Source: Erythrobacter sp. YT30 | Lineage (GTDB): Bacteria > Pseudomonadota > Alphaproteobacteria > Sphingomonadales > Sphingomonadaceae | Assembly (NCBI RefSeq): GCF_001542875.1 | Contig: NZ_LMAF01000002.1 | Location: 1,325,501-1,389,500 of the forward strand | Length of the DNA: 64,000 bases | Reading direction: 5' to 3' | Shown: positions 15,270 through 24,601 of the stretch, one piece after another | How the letters are laid out: each line of letters begins with the position of its first letter | Position numbering within the stretch: position 1 is the stretch's first letter | Notes under the pieces: model-generated | Seen by the model: the letters and a program-made list of their open reading frames with translations, nothing else | Told to the model about the DNA's origin: nothing | Database searches by the model: none | Position numbers and translations under genes: made by a program

Positions 15270-18200
15270 TGTTCTCTCGCACCACGGCTAGGATAGTCTC
15301 GATCAAATGCGGATCATCAATGTGCCGCTTGATCGCAAACCGAACCGCATTTTCTTTGATGCGGTTATTTCGCCAATCCGCCTTCCGTGACCCCTTCACT
15401 TCGTTTTCTATGGCGAGGGCCAAGCCCGCATCGCCGTCGAGATTGTCAAAGAGCGCTCGCCTGCCCGACGTGTTGATTTCGGTCGGGTAGTTGCTCTTTG
15501 ATCCTGCGTGTTTCACCTGCCCTGCTAATTCCACGAGCATTTCAAGATACTCGGCGTACTCGACCGCTTCTGCTCTCCGCTCTTTGATCAGAGCATCGAG
15601 AAGTTCCGACATCTTTTCATAGTATTTCGGATTGACTGGGCTTTCATCGATGATGAGCTTCCTGACGTTGTTTTCAATCGTCTCAGCAACAGCCTCTTCG
15701 CTTCCTTTGATACGCTCTGGCAATGCATCAATCGCGTCAGCGCCCCGTTCCACAATGAGGTCAATGAGCGAAAGGTCGTCGAAATTCGTCAGGACTTCGC
15801 TCTCGTCAGCCTTGATATAGGTGTCGATCAAATGCCGCATTGCTGGCTCGTAGAGTTTCAGGTCTACAGCGTCCTTGCTCGCGATCTTGATCTCGTCTCG
15901 CACATTTTGAAAATGCGCAACTTCCTTACGCAGAGCTTCGCCTTCTTCCCGGCTATATCCGGCTGCCCCTAAATCGTCAGCGACTTCAGCGAATGCCCTT
16001 AGGGCTGAGGCCGCTAGTTTGTAGAGCGTGAGGCGCTTAGGCTCGTTCTCCTTGAGTTGCTCTGCGATTGAAGTGTCGGAGCTACAGAAGTATCGAATGT
16101 AGTTTACGGTCTCCTTGGGCGGCTCGACAGGTTCGCAAAGGGCACGCAAGGCTTCCAGAGTTTCTTCCAGCCGTTCTCTTGCCTTTTTGATCCGGTTTTC
16201 AAGCAATCCAGAAACGTCGTCCTTGTCAAAGTTCTCGAACGCTTCCGACGTATAGTCTTCGACTGCCCCTTCTAGGCTCTTGAAGAGGTCTTTGTAGTCG
16301 ATGATGTAGCCATAGTCCTTGTCGTCTCCATCGAGACGGTTGACGCGGCAAATCGCTTGGAAAAGCCCGTGATCCTGCATCGTCTTGTCTATGTAGAGGT
16401 AGGTCGCAGGTGGAGCATCGAAACCTGTGAGCAGCTTGTCCACTACGATCAGGAGTTTCATCTGAGATGGCGACTTGATGAAGCGTTTCTTGACCTCCTT
16501 CTCAAAGGTCTCAACGTCTTTGTCGCCCAGCATCCGACGATAGATTTCGTATTGATGGAGGGTTTCGGTATCACCCTCTCCATCCCCTTCGCCCTTGATG
16601 TCATTCGGCGAAGGTTTGTAAGACGTCACGATGGCGCATTTGCCCTTGAGCGGCGTCTTCTCGAACAACTCATATAACTTGCATGCTTGGTAGATGCTGC
16701 CGGACACCAAAAGCGCGTTTCCATGCCCGCTGTTTAGACGCGGGCGCAACTCCATGTCGAACGTGATGTCACTCACAATCTGCTCTAGCCGCGACTGGCT
16801 GGACATCACCTTTTTGAGTGTGCCCCATCGTTGCTTGAGTTGCGCTTTTGCAATGTCTGTCAGGCCAGCCGTTTTCTTCTCAAACCACTGATCGATCTTG
16901 TTTTGTGACGTGACATGTTGATCGATGTCTCGCGCTTCGTAGCGCAGATCGAGGATTACACCGTCATCGACTGCCTCATTGAACTTATAAGTATGAATAT
17001 AGGTGCCGAAGACTTCGAGACTGGTTTGCTTGTCCTTCTTGAGTAGCGGTGTTCCTGTGAAACCGATGAACATCGCATCAGGAAGAATGCCCTTCATCGC
17101 CGCATGAAGCTCACCGCTTTGCGTTCGGTGACACTCATCCACAAACACGTAGAAGTCGCCCTTGGCTTTGAAATCATCGGGCAGTGCCTTGCGAACATCT
17201 TTCAGATATTGATCGACATCGCCTTCTTCTTTGCCGCCGAATTTGTGGACCAGTGAGCCGATGAGTGGCGGCGTGGTGTCATTAAGCACACCGATCAGGT
17301 CCGCCCCGCTCTTTGCCCGGTGAATATCCTCGCCAACGCCTTGGAAGACCTTTTCGATCTGCTCGTCCAGTTCGGTCCGGTCGGTGATGATGAGGACACG
17401 CGCATCACCTTTAACATTCTCTTTGACCCATTTGGCGAGCCAAACCATTGTGAGGCTCTTGCCGGAGCCTTGGGTGTGCCAAATGATCCCGCCTTCGCGT
17501 TGCTTCACACGCTCCTGAGCAGCCTTCACACCAAAATATTGATTGGGGCGACACAGCTTCTTTGTGCCTGCATCAAACACGATGAAGTCGTGCAGGATTT
17601 CGAGCAGCTTCTTTTTGCTGCACATATGGATGAGGTCTTGGTCTAGCCGCTCTGCTGGAAGGTCATCAGCAGGGTCGGTTTCTTTCCATTCGAGATAATA
17701 GCGTTCGGGTGTCTCGATGGTGCCGTAGCGCAGGCCCTCAGTATCATTCCCGGCCATCACAAGTTGCATGGTGGTGAAGAATGGCTTGATGAACTGCGAT
17801 TTCTGATTGTCGAGGTTCTGACGAATGCCTTCCGCGACAAAGACTTTGGAACGCTTCAGTTCGAGCACACCAATGGCGATGCCGTTGATGTAGAGCACGA
17901 TGTCCGGGCGCTTGGTCGCCGCCTTTTCATCACTCCCTGCAACGGTCACTTCCTCGGCAATGGCGAAGTGGTTCTTTTCCGGCTCACTCCAATTGATCAG
18001 ATGCACAGTGGTGAATGACTGGTTTGGCGCTGCCCGCACCTTCACGCCATAGCGCAACAGCTTGTAGACGTTGTGGTTTACGTCATAGGCGATGTTGGCG
18101 CTGTCTGTTGCAACCCGTTGCAATTCTTGAACAGCACGCGAAATCAGGTCGTCGTCATATTGGCCGGATAACCAGTCGCGCAGATAGTCCGCCTCAATGT

Positions 18201-18315
18201 TCCGGTTGTTGTCGCGGTCCTGCCAGTCGCCAAGATAATCATAGTCGAGCCGTTTATCGAATAGCGCCACGATGCGGTTCTGCGTTGCGCGCTCGATTTG
18301 ACCGACCTTGCTCAT
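15259..18315 (-). CDS. hsdR: Type I restriction enzyme, R subunit
   Basis: 1018 aa, the usual length. The N-terminal nuclease of the PD-(D/E)xK class has D138 in RPDIVLY and LELK at 151-154. The translocase motor has Walker A TQGSGKS (281-287) and DECH box at about 393-396 (FVDECHRTQSG), then IGFTGTPLL and later VDKLLTGFDAP and ICRVNRLDG. The C-terminal helical part is long, as in subunits that dock to HsdM. It would cut DNA after ATP-driven translocation when sites are unmethylated. It starts exactly at the stop of the preceding membrane ORF. It contains the palindrome TTGCAACCCGTTGCAA (18108-18123). Confidence 0.97.
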   Translation of the reverse strand: MSKVGQIERATQNRIVALFDKRLDYDYLGDWQDRDNNRNIEADYLRDWLSGQYDDDLISRAVQELQRVATDSANIAYDVNHNVYKLLRYGVKVRAAPNQSFTTVHLINWSEPEKNHFAIAEEVTVAGSDEKAATKRPDIVLYINGIAIGVLELKRSKVFVAEGIRQNLDNQKSQFIKPFFTTMQLVMAGNDTEGLRYGTIETPERYYLEWKETDPADDLPAERLDQDLIHMCSKKKLLEILHDFIVFDAGTKKLCRPNQYFGVKAAQERVKQREGGIIWHTQGSGKSLTMVWLAKWVKENVKGDARVLIITDRTELDEQIEKVFQGVGEDIHRAKSGADLIGVLNDTTPPLIGSLVHKFGGKEEGDVDQYLKDVRKALPDDFKAKGDFYVFVDECHRTQSGELHAAMKGILPDAMFIGFTGTPLLKKDKQTSLEVFGTYIHTYKFNEAVDDGVILDLRYEARDIDQHVTSQNKIDQWFEKKTAGLTDIAKAQLKQRWGTLKKVMSSQSRLEQIVSDITFDMELRPRLNSGHGNALLVSGSIYQACKLYELFEKTPLKGKCAIVTSYKPSPNDIKGEGDGEGDTETLHQYEIYRRMLGDKDVETFEKEVKKRFIKSPSQMKLLIVVDKLLTGFDAPPATYLYIDKTMQDHGLFQAICRVNRLDGDDKDYGYIIDYKDLFKSLEGAVEDYTSEAFENFDKDDVSGLLENRIKKARERLEETLEALRALCEPVEPPKETVNYIRYFCSSDTSIAEQLKENEPKRLTLYKLAASALRAFAEVADDLGAAGYSREEGEALRKEVAHFQNVRDEIKIASKDAVDLKLYEPAMRHLIDTYIKADESEVLTNFDDLSLIDLIVERGADAIDALPERIKGSEEAVAETIENNVRKLIIDESPVNPKYYEKMSELLDALIKERRAEAVEYAEYLEMLVELAGQVKHAGSKSNYPTEINTSGRRALFDNLDGDAGLALAIENEVKGSRKADWRNNRIKENAVRFAIKRHIDDPHLIETILAVVRENNEY

Positions 18316-18731
18316 CAGCTTGTCACTAGCTCCATAGCTGAAACGACGTTTGCAACTTTGATCGATGCACTGGTGCGGTCAGCAGCTACCGCAAAAATCG
18401 TCTCAAATTTCTCTTGGTCGATCATCACCCCCTCGTCGGCAGTCGCAAGCTCGACATCCATCCATTCGCCATCATCCGAAACACCAGTGATGCGCTTGAT
18501 CACGATGACCTGACCACCAACGGTCCAAAGTCCGAAGGTCCAATAGTCGCCCATCATGCGTTCGGTATACCAAGTGGGAAGTATCTCACCCGCTCGTGAC
18601 ATGTCGCCAACCATTGCGATTTTGCGGTTGACCTTGCGCCACTCCATCCACGCGAAGATCGCTGATCCGATACCTGCGATAGCACCGATAAAGCCGCCAA
18701 TGGCTCCAATCCAAGCGAGCGTTTCGTTCAT
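18315..18731 (-). CDS. Small membrane protein inside hsd operon
   Basis: 138 aa. One glycine-rich hydrophobic helix (about 5-27, WIGAIGGFIGAIAGIGSAIFAW) is followed by a soluble part of beta character (TFGLWTVGGQVIVIKRITGV, EWMDVELATADEGVMI). It overlaps hsdS by 4 bases upstream and hsdR by 1 base downstream, so it is co-translated between S and R. I do not recognise it. It may localise or regulate the complex; its placement is the only clue. Confidence 0.7.
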   Translation of the reverse strand: MNETLAWIGAIGGFIGAIAGIGSAIFAWMEWRKVNRKIAMVGDMSRAGEILPTWYTERMMGDYWTFGLWTVGGQVIVIKRITGVSDDGEWMDVELATADEGVMIDQEKFETIFAVAADRTSASIKVANVVSAMELVTS

Positions 18732-19837
18732 AACAGTCTAATCATTCCGGTTAGAAGCTGCTGAGACATAGCTTTTCGGATTGAACGAAGTTTGTCGCGA
18801 CGAGATTGCAGTTCATTGATCTCTTCTTCAGTATCGAAAATGACACTCGCGATCTTCTTCTGCTCGTCTTCGTCGGGTGGGGCACGAAGACTTAACAGCT
18901 TCAATTTCGAGACTGTCAAAACAGGCTGCGCCGACGCCTCCGATTTTCGGTTCAAGCCCATTCTCGATAGCACTAGAGAAAGCCAAGCAGGGTCATAGCC
19001 AGCGCGAACGGTCGCGACGATTGCATGCTCCGACGCGAAGAAATCACCTTTCACCAGGACTACATTGCCGCATTGTGCCCCGACACGTCCGATCAGTGGA
19101 AACACTCCCGAATGGGTGGCTCGGTCCGTGAAACCTCGAATACCATTTGCGCCGTAGCAACGAAATCGCCCCGTTTTCGAGATGTTTCGACTGGTTATCC
19201 CAAATCCGCTTTTCATTTCGCAGGCATCGTCCAGCGCCACTTCACGCCATTCGCCGGTAGAGCCGGGAAGGCGTAGTTTGCCGGTCAGGAGTTCCTGCAT
19301 CATACCCTGCTTGATCGCTTCCTTCTTAGCTACTAGCGCGTCGAGCGATGCAATCAGATTGTCCATGTGGCTGAGAGCTTCAGAGACTTTCGTTTGCTCA
19401 TGTTTGGTGGGTGGAACTGGCACGCCAATCGATTTGCAGGTGCCTTTGGTGATCTTAGGTTGGGCCGATCCAGTATTGAATTTGGCGAAATCAAGTCGTT
19501 CTAGAGCAAAGGCAAGGAACTTCGCATCAACGCAGTTCTTGGGCCTCATGACATGAGCATGGTTATTGACCCATGTCTTCCCTCGAATAACAAAGGCTTG
19601 AGGTAGGTTGCGACTGAGAATGTTCTCGCCGTCTTCCCCAAGTAAGACTAGTTCTTCATCAAAAATGTAGCCATCGACATAATCAATGACCCCGGTGGCA
19701 CCGTAGTAGGGGTAAATCCCATTCATCTTTTCCCGATCTGAACTCTTCATGGGTCGTCTCTGACCATCGAGAAATTCTACAAGATCATCGAGCTTTTTTT
19801 CGGACCATTCGGGCGTTGATGGCAATGCTTCAGTCAT
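18728..19837 (-). CDS. hsdS: Type I restriction enzyme, specificity subunit
   Basis: 369 aa from ATG 19837, which overlaps the hsdM stop by 8 bases (a TTG at 19843 also opens the frame). Two target-recognition halves are visible. The first starts EWSEKKLDDLVEFLDGQRRP with YYGATGVIDYVDGYIF; the second starts GEWREVALDDACEMKSGFG with RCYGANGIRGFTDRA. Each is followed by a conserved helical spacer (LSHMDNLIASLDALVAKKEAIKQGMMQELLTGKLRLP and the end RKAMSQQLLTGMIRLL). It sets the bipartite DNA target of the complex. Both half-TRDs look complete. Confidence 0.96.
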   Translation of the reverse strand: MTEALPSTPEWSEKKLDDLVEFLDGQRRPMKSSDREKMNGIYPYYGATGVIDYVDGYIFDEELVLLGEDGENILSRNLPQAFVIRGKTWVNNHAHVMRPKNCVDAKFLAFALERLDFAKFNTGSAQPKITKGTCKSIGVPVPPTKHEQTKVSEALSHMDNLIASLDALVAKKEAIKQGMMQELLTGKLRLPGSTGEWREVALDDACEMKSGFGITSRNISKTGRFRCYGANGIRGFTDRATHSGVFPLIGRVGAQCGNVVLVKGDFFASEHAIVATVRAGYDPAWLSLVLSRMGLNRKSEASAQPVLTVSKLKLLSLRAPPDEDEQKKIASVIFDTEEEINELQSRRDKLRSIRKAMSQQLLTGMIRLL

Positions 19838-22379
19838 CGGCAAAACCCATTGCTCGTAGGTGGGCTATGACTTGTTTTTCGTAGTCAACAACGAGAGCGC
19901 TAATTTTTGGCAACGGCTCGCGGTAACGCCCGATCAATTCACTGATGCGGCCTGTTAAATTGAGAGCTATTTGCTCTTGTTCTCTATTGATTAAGGCATC
20001 GATGGAACCGAGCCATTTGTCTTCGACTACAAGCACCTCCATCTCACTGTCGGTTAAAGCTAAATACTTGGCGACGATTAGTTGATTGAGCTTAGCTTTG
20101 GCTTCTCGCGCCGCCTTTGCGTATTTGCCTTTTTCGGTGTTCAGACGAAGCATCTCATCAATCGTCATTAGTTCAAGAAAATCAGGAATGGTCTCGAAAA
20201 ACTCCTGTTTTAGCGCCTTGCCGCAATTGGCTGTCTTCGCCTTCTTTTCGTAACTTGCAACAATGTCTTGCTCGCACTCCACGACCAATTCTTTGCGCCG
20301 CTCTTTGAGAAGAGTTACGGTGATCTTCCCCTTTCCATCGCGGCAGTCGGCGAAGAAACCATCTTCACCGCTGTGCTCTTCGTCCAATTCGACAATCCTA
20401 AGCTCGACAGCATCCAAAGTGGCTTCAACCTCGCCTAGTTGTGATTTCTCGTCAGCAAAAAAGCGATCCCTAACAAGGTTTGGAGGAACGATCTCCGCTA
20501 CAAACCCGCGTTTGCTCTGGCCCTTTGGGATCAAAATATCAGGTTGCTCCGGCCACTTCATCTGGGAACCTTCTTTAACGCGAAACACCTCTCGGATTTC
20601 TTTGGCAGCTTTCCACCCGTCCTCGGCGATCAAGTAGCAATCGTCCTGCATTATTTCAGACCAATAGGTCATGACGTGCTGGTAAGCATCGTAACGGTCG
20701 ATCAATGGCGCATCTGAGTAGCGCGAAAGCAGGTCCTCCGAGACTTCGTGGATCAAGTCTTTCGGGTGTGCTCCTTCGTCAAATGCGGCCATTTTCGACC
20801 TGTTGGCATCTCTCCATCCATTAAAAATCGCATCGAGCTTCGCTGTCAAAGCAGCGAAATCCGGGTGCTCTAAAATAGCGGCTCGCACCTCATCCGGCGC
20901 ATGGTTGGCATTCAAATAGCCTTCGCGTTCGTGATCGGAGAACAGCGCGTCGCGCAAGTTGGGCATCGCTTTCCAAAATGGCTCCAGCGCATCAATATCT
21001 CGCTTGGGAATACCGCCTTTCAGATGCGCTTCGATGTCCTGAAGGTCTTCCTCTTCCGAGCTATCGATGTAGCGCGGGATGTTGAGATTGCAGTCGTTTT
21101 GCTCCGAGCGAATTTCTGCCACCGGCACCATCCGCGAGTAACCGTCAATCTCGCGTTGGTTTTGGAAGACGTCCACGATCTTATGGACGTCCTGATGGCG
21201 CAAGCGGTTCTTGTTTCCGTCCTTAACGAAGCCCTTTGAGGCATCGACCATGAAGATGCCCGCGCGGGCGTTGGCATTCTCTTTGTCCAACACGATCAGG
21301 CATGCTGGAATACTTGTGCCGTAAAAGAGGTTAGCGGGCAGACCGATGATGCCTTTGATAAAACCGTGATGGATGATCTTCTTACGGATTTCGGCTTCCG
21401 CATTACCACGAAACAGAACCCCGTGAGGCATAACAACAACTGCTTTGCCCTTGGATTTCAGGCTGGCAAGCACGTGCAGCAAATAGGCATAATCGCCGTT
21501 TTTCGCTGGCGGCATGCCATACTCAAAGCGCCCATAGTCCTGTTCTAGTCCTGTGCTCCAAGCTTTGTCGGAAAACGGCGGGTTGGCGACTACAAAATCG
21601 AAGGTCTTCAGCCCATCATTTGCGTTCTTGAACTTGGGTTGGGTGATGGTATTCGCCCGCGCCATCTCGGCGTCGGCGTTGTTATGGATCACCATGTTCA
21701 TCCGGGCGAGGGCAAAGGTCGCGTTGTCCTTCTCTTGCCCATATATCGACATACCGTTCGGTGCAGCGTCGGCAGCCTTGATCAAGAGCGACCCTGACCC
21801 GCAAGTTGGGTCGTAGATTGTATGATCCTGCTTGGTCTCTTTGTTGATACCGACGACCTCAGCCATGATCCGGCTGACCTCGGCTGGGGTATAAAACTGG
21901 CCTTTCGATTTTCCACTATCCGCCGCGAAATGCCGCATCAGATATTCATAAGCGTCGCCCAGTATGTCATCGCCTTCAGCGCGGTTCTTGCGGAAATCGA
22001 GTTCCGGTCGGCTGAATATGTCCAGCAGGTCGGAGAGACGCGCCACCATATCCTTGCCATCGCCCAGCTTGTCCGGGTTGTTGAACGATGCGTTGTTTAT
22101 CACACCACCAAGTTCGTTGGCGTCCGCGATTTTCTGGATGGCAATATCGATCTTCTCGCCGATCTCCTTGTCACCTCGCAACAAAAGGAGATCAGCGAAA
22201 CGACACCCCGCAGGCACGGCGATCTGCGCCTCTGGGTCGCTTTCTGAGCGATCTGATATGTATTTGAGGAAGAGGAGGGTTAGGATGTAATCCTTGTATT
22301 GTGAGGCATCCATGCCACCGCGCAAGGCATCGCAACTGCTCCACAACGAACTGTAAATTTGAGACTTCTTGATTGCCAT
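19830..22379 (-). CDS. hsdM: Type I restriction enzyme, methylase subunit (long form)
   Basis: 849 aa. The N-terminal HsdM helical domain (SSLWSSCDALRGGMDASQYKDYIL) is followed by QFYTP (161-165), the SAM-binding PTCGSGSLL (191-199) and the catalytic NPPF (266-269) of N6-adenine methylases. It is longer than the classic HsdM of about 500-530 aa; the extra C-terminal 300 residues are rich in charged helices, as in the longer HsdM class. It starts 215 bases downstream of the reverse transcriptase gene, on the same strand. Confidence 0.96.
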   Translation of the reverse strand: MAIKKSQIYSSLWSSCDALRGGMDASQYKDYILTLLFLKYISDRSESDPEAQIAVPAGCRFADLLLLRGDKEIGEKIDIAIQKIADANELGGVINNASFNNPDKLGDGKDMVARLSDLLDIFSRPELDFRKNRAEGDDILGDAYEYLMRHFAADSGKSKGQFYTPAEVSRIMAEVVGINKETKQDHTIYDPTCGSGSLLIKAADAAPNGMSIYGQEKDNATFALARMNMVIHNNADAEMARANTITQPKFKNANDGLKTFDFVVANPPFSDKAWSTGLEQDYGRFEYGMPPAKNGDYAYLLHVLASLKSKGKAVVVMPHGVLFRGNAEAEIRKKIIHHGFIKGIIGLPANLFYGTSIPACLIVLDKENANARAGIFMVDASKGFVKDGNKNRLRHQDVHKIVDVFQNQREIDGYSRMVPVAEIRSEQNDCNLNIPRYIDSSEEEDLQDIEAHLKGGIPKRDIDALEPFWKAMPNLRDALFSDHEREGYLNANHAPDEVRAAILEHPDFAALTAKLDAIFNGWRDANRSKMAAFDEGAHPKDLIHEVSEDLLSRYSDAPLIDRYDAYQHVMTYWSEIMQDDCYLIAEDGWKAAKEIREVFRVKEGSQMKWPEQPDILIPKGQSKRGFVAEIVPPNLVRDRFFADEKSQLGEVEATLDAVELRIVELDEEHSGEDGFFADCRDGKGKITVTLLKERRKELVVECEQDIVASYEKKAKTANCGKALKQEFFETIPDFLELMTIDEMLRLNTEKGKYAKAAREAKAKLNQLIVAKYLALTDSEMEVLVVEDKWLGSIDALINREQEQIALNLTGRISELIGRYREPLPKISALVVDYEKQVIAHLRAMGFADD

Positions 22380-22593
22380 TCCGAAACGAGCCTTTCCCTA
22401 GCCCGTCAACCAAAATGCACGTGCTGGAATTAATTTCGATGACGATATTGCAACACGCCGCAAAAGGTCAATCAAAGGAAGGGCAGTTTACTTAGAAACC
22501 TCAAACCACTGATTTGATTGGGCCACTTTGGGCTATAGTTTACACCAAAAGTCCCAGAAAACCGGGCTTCATAGATGCTTGGGAAGCTCTTGC
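22380..22593 (-). promoter_or_regulatory. Gap between reverse transcriptase and hsdM
   Basis: 214 bases that probably carry the hsdM promoter. Because reverse transcriptases can have a structured RNA partner beside them, this is the nearest place such an RNA could lie. The only structure I see by eye is weak (CCCAGAAAACCGGG, 22553-22566), so I do not call an RNA. Confidence 0.3.
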
Positions 22594-23745
22594 TCACCAA
22601 CATGCGGGATCGTTATCTATCGCTGTTCGGGCATAACTCCATACTGCTTCGTGCGTACAGGCCGAGAAGCACGCTTCAAGATAATCCATGCCATTGGGGC
22701 CAACGGAGGAGGGATGTTCTAGAGAGCTAAAGAACCTATCATAGTTTTTCTCGCTCATGCCCACCCACGGGCGATCATATGACCATCTGAATGCATATCC
22801 GAGGTGTTCAAATCCAGAATTGCTCAGGCACTTGATCTCCGATTTAATGGAGAACGGCCCCGCAGGATGCCGAATAAAATACTCAGCCAGAGCGTTACTC
22901 ACCGATTGGGCGCGATGCTCGTTCTCGGTCACAACAACTATGTTGTCGCAGTAGACGAAACAGCCTAAGCTCTCTGGTAGCTGATGGGCCAGATCATTTA
23001 AGAGAACTCCGAAGATGGCATTGGATGCCGGTGAACCCTGCAAAAGACCCTGCGGGGGTATTCCTGAGGATGGTAACCGGTAACAAGGATACTTCAGGAA
23101 TACCTCGTCGCGGCTTTTCTTAACATTTTGCGAGAACGTGAAAGTCCGGGCATCCAACGCCCCTCGGATCAATTCGTCAGGCAAGTCAAGAAACTGGTGT
23201 AGTGCAGCAGGTTGCACTGAGCCGAAAGCACTAGAAACGTCTGCAACAACGACTGACAGGGATTGGCATGTCAAAATCTCGGTGATGTGTTTGATCTGCC
23301 GGTCACGGCCTCGGCCTGACCAATCGGCAATGTGTTTGCCGGGTGAATGAGTGGCTTCTAAGAGGCGTTTTGTAATCATGTGCCACGCTTTCAAATGCGT
23401 GGGTAATGAGCAAACCTGTCGGACACCGAGATAAGATTTTGGCTCATAATGCCAACGGACATGCTTGCGACAATTTGCAAGCGCACTTTTCCAGTCTTGT
23501 GCGGCATCCAATTTAGCGCGCAATGCGTTTGCCCGCGACGCCATCTCGTTGTCTTCCACTCCTTCAGCTTTGGCAATAGCGAGTGCTCGAACAGTTCGAG
23601 AGTTCAGATAGCCTTGAACCGCTTTGTTGAGACGCTCGCGATTAATCTTCCCGCTTCCGCCTTTTGAGTAGCTTTCGATCTGCTTCAACTGTCGCTTTTG
23701 CTGCCTCCGCATTTGCGGAAGGGTCATTGGAGTTGGATCAGGCAT
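22594..23745 (-). CDS. Divergent reverse transcriptase with YCDN active site
   Basis: 383 aa from ATG 23745, overlapping the AlpA-type gene by 8 bases. Motifs of a reverse transcriptase palm are in order: LGVRQVCSLP (106-115) in the fingers, motif A VVVADVSSAF with Asp169, motif B GIPPQGLLQGSPASN (228-242), motif C FVYCDN (263-268), and the FEHLGYAF (312-319) turn. Motif C normally reads YxDD; here the second aspartate is Asn268. Motif B has the QG-SP form of group II intron, retron and unknown-group enzymes, not the diversity-generating form. There is no maturase or HNH domain. It lies between integrase/AlpA and a type I restriction operon, which suggests a defence-associated enzyme rather than a mobile intron. 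Whether it polymerises is open. Confidence 0.85.
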   Translation of the reverse strand: MPDPTPMTLPQMRRQQKRQLKQIESYSKGGSGKINRERLNKAVQGYLNSRTVRALAIAKAEGVEDNEMASRANALRAKLDAAQDWKSALANCRKHVRWHYEPKSYLGVRQVCSLPTHLKAWHMITKRLLEATHSPGKHIADWSGRGRDRQIKHITEILTCQSLSVVVADVSSAFGSVQPAALHQFLDLPDELIRGALDARTFTFSQNVKKSRDEVFLKYPCYRLPSSGIPPQGLLQGSPASNAIFGVLLNDLAHQLPESLGCFVYCDNIVVVTENEHRAQSVSNALAEYFIRHPAGPFSIKSEIKCLSNSGFEHLGYAFRWSYDRPWVGMSEKNYDRFFSSLEHPSSVGPNGMDYLEACFSACTHEAVWSYARTAIDNDPACW

Positions 23746-23926
23746 CAATGGTCTCCGAGTTCTCAATCCAGCGTTGGACAGAGTTGCTGCGATAGTGAAT
23801 TTTGCGGCCGATCTTCACTCGGGGTGGTCCCTTTCTCAGCGAATGCCAGCGCCGAAGTGTCCGCACACTAATCCGGAGTGTCGCTGCAACATCGGCTTCC
23901 GTAAGAAGCTCATTTTGGTTTGTCAT
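23738..23926 (-). CDS. AlpA-type excisionase/helix-turn-helix protein
   Basis: 62 aa, MerR-like single winged-helix domain: LLTEADVAATLRISVRTLRRWHSLRKGPPRVKIGRKIHYRSNSVQRWIE. This is the standard form of AlpA/Xis-like proteins of integrative elements, which regulate or direct excision by the neighbouring integrase. Two genes downstream of the integrase on the same strand. Its end overlaps the reverse transcriptase start by 8 bases, so the two may be co-translated. Confidence 0.9.
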   Translation of the reverse strand: MTNQNELLTEADVAATLRISVRTLRRWHSLRKGPPRVKIGRKIHYRSNSVQRWIENSETIDA

Positions 23927-23970
23927 TGCTGTCGCCTTGGCTTCCTGTGTCTCTGCATGGCTTTTAGCGG

Positions 23971-24600
23971 CTATTCAGGCCCTTCACTGCGCCAAAAATG
24001 GTCGGTATTTATGCCCCGATCCTCTGCCCATTTCAGAACGTGTAAAATGTATATCTCTCGCTCCGTGGCTTCTGGCGCATCCAATTGCTCAGCATAAAAC
24101 TGATTTAGGACTGCCTGTATTCTCGGCGTAACCTTCACACCGAGAAACGGGCTTTCACCCTCGATTGCGGCATGGTTTTGCTCAGCGTCCCATTGTCTTT
24201 TGTAGCTGCGGTAAGTGTCATTCTCAGATGCTTTCTGAAGAGGTTTGTGGAACGTGTTTTGGTGGGCACGACGCACCATTTCGTTAAAGGATGGTTCGGG
24301 CTGCTCACCAAATTTTGGATCATCCCTTCGGTCCAATTCGACAACATAGGCTAGAGCGATGCCATCGAGCATACGGTCCATTTTGTTTGCCTTTGTCGCT
24401 TTTTTGGCAGCCCGCTGCCTAGTGGCTTCCAGTTCCGAAATGCATGCCAGCATTGCCCAGGGCGGCGGGAAGGCGGGTTGGGAGGCGATGGCCAATGCGA
24501 CATATCGGAAATCGGGGTTTCCATCCTGCACAGATTTTTGGAAGAGTTCTTCGGCACGAACGATTTCTTCGCTTCCACTCACGTCTCTTGACCTAGCCAT
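23971..24600 (-). CDS. Hypothetical protein next to integrase
   Basis: 209 aa from ATG 24600, one base after the integrase stop, so co-transcribed with it (longer in-frame readings would sit inside the integrase gene). Charged and helical, with IASQPAFPPPWAMLACISELEATRQRA in the middle and HVLKWAEDRGINTDHFWRSEG at the end. No domain recognised. Its place between int and alpA suggests a role linked to the element. Confidence 0.7.
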   Translation of the reverse strand: MARSRDVSGSEEIVRAEELFQKSVQDGNPDFRYVALAIASQPAFPPPWAMLACISELEATRQRAAKKATKANKMDRMLDGIALAYVVELDRRDDPKFGEQPEPSFNEMVRRAHQNTFHKPLQKASENDTYRSYKRQWDAEQNHAAIEGESPFLGVKVTPRIQAVLNQFYAEQLDAPEATEREIYILHVLKWAEDRGINTDHFWRSEGPE

Positions 24601-24601
24601 C

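Noticed and set aside
22594..23745. Diversity-generating retroelement
   Set aside because: Motif B is QG-SP, and I found no template/variable repeat pair or Avd-type gene nearby.
22594..23745. Group II intron
   Set aside because: No maturase X or HNH region and no intron boundary sequences; the gene is packed inside an operon.
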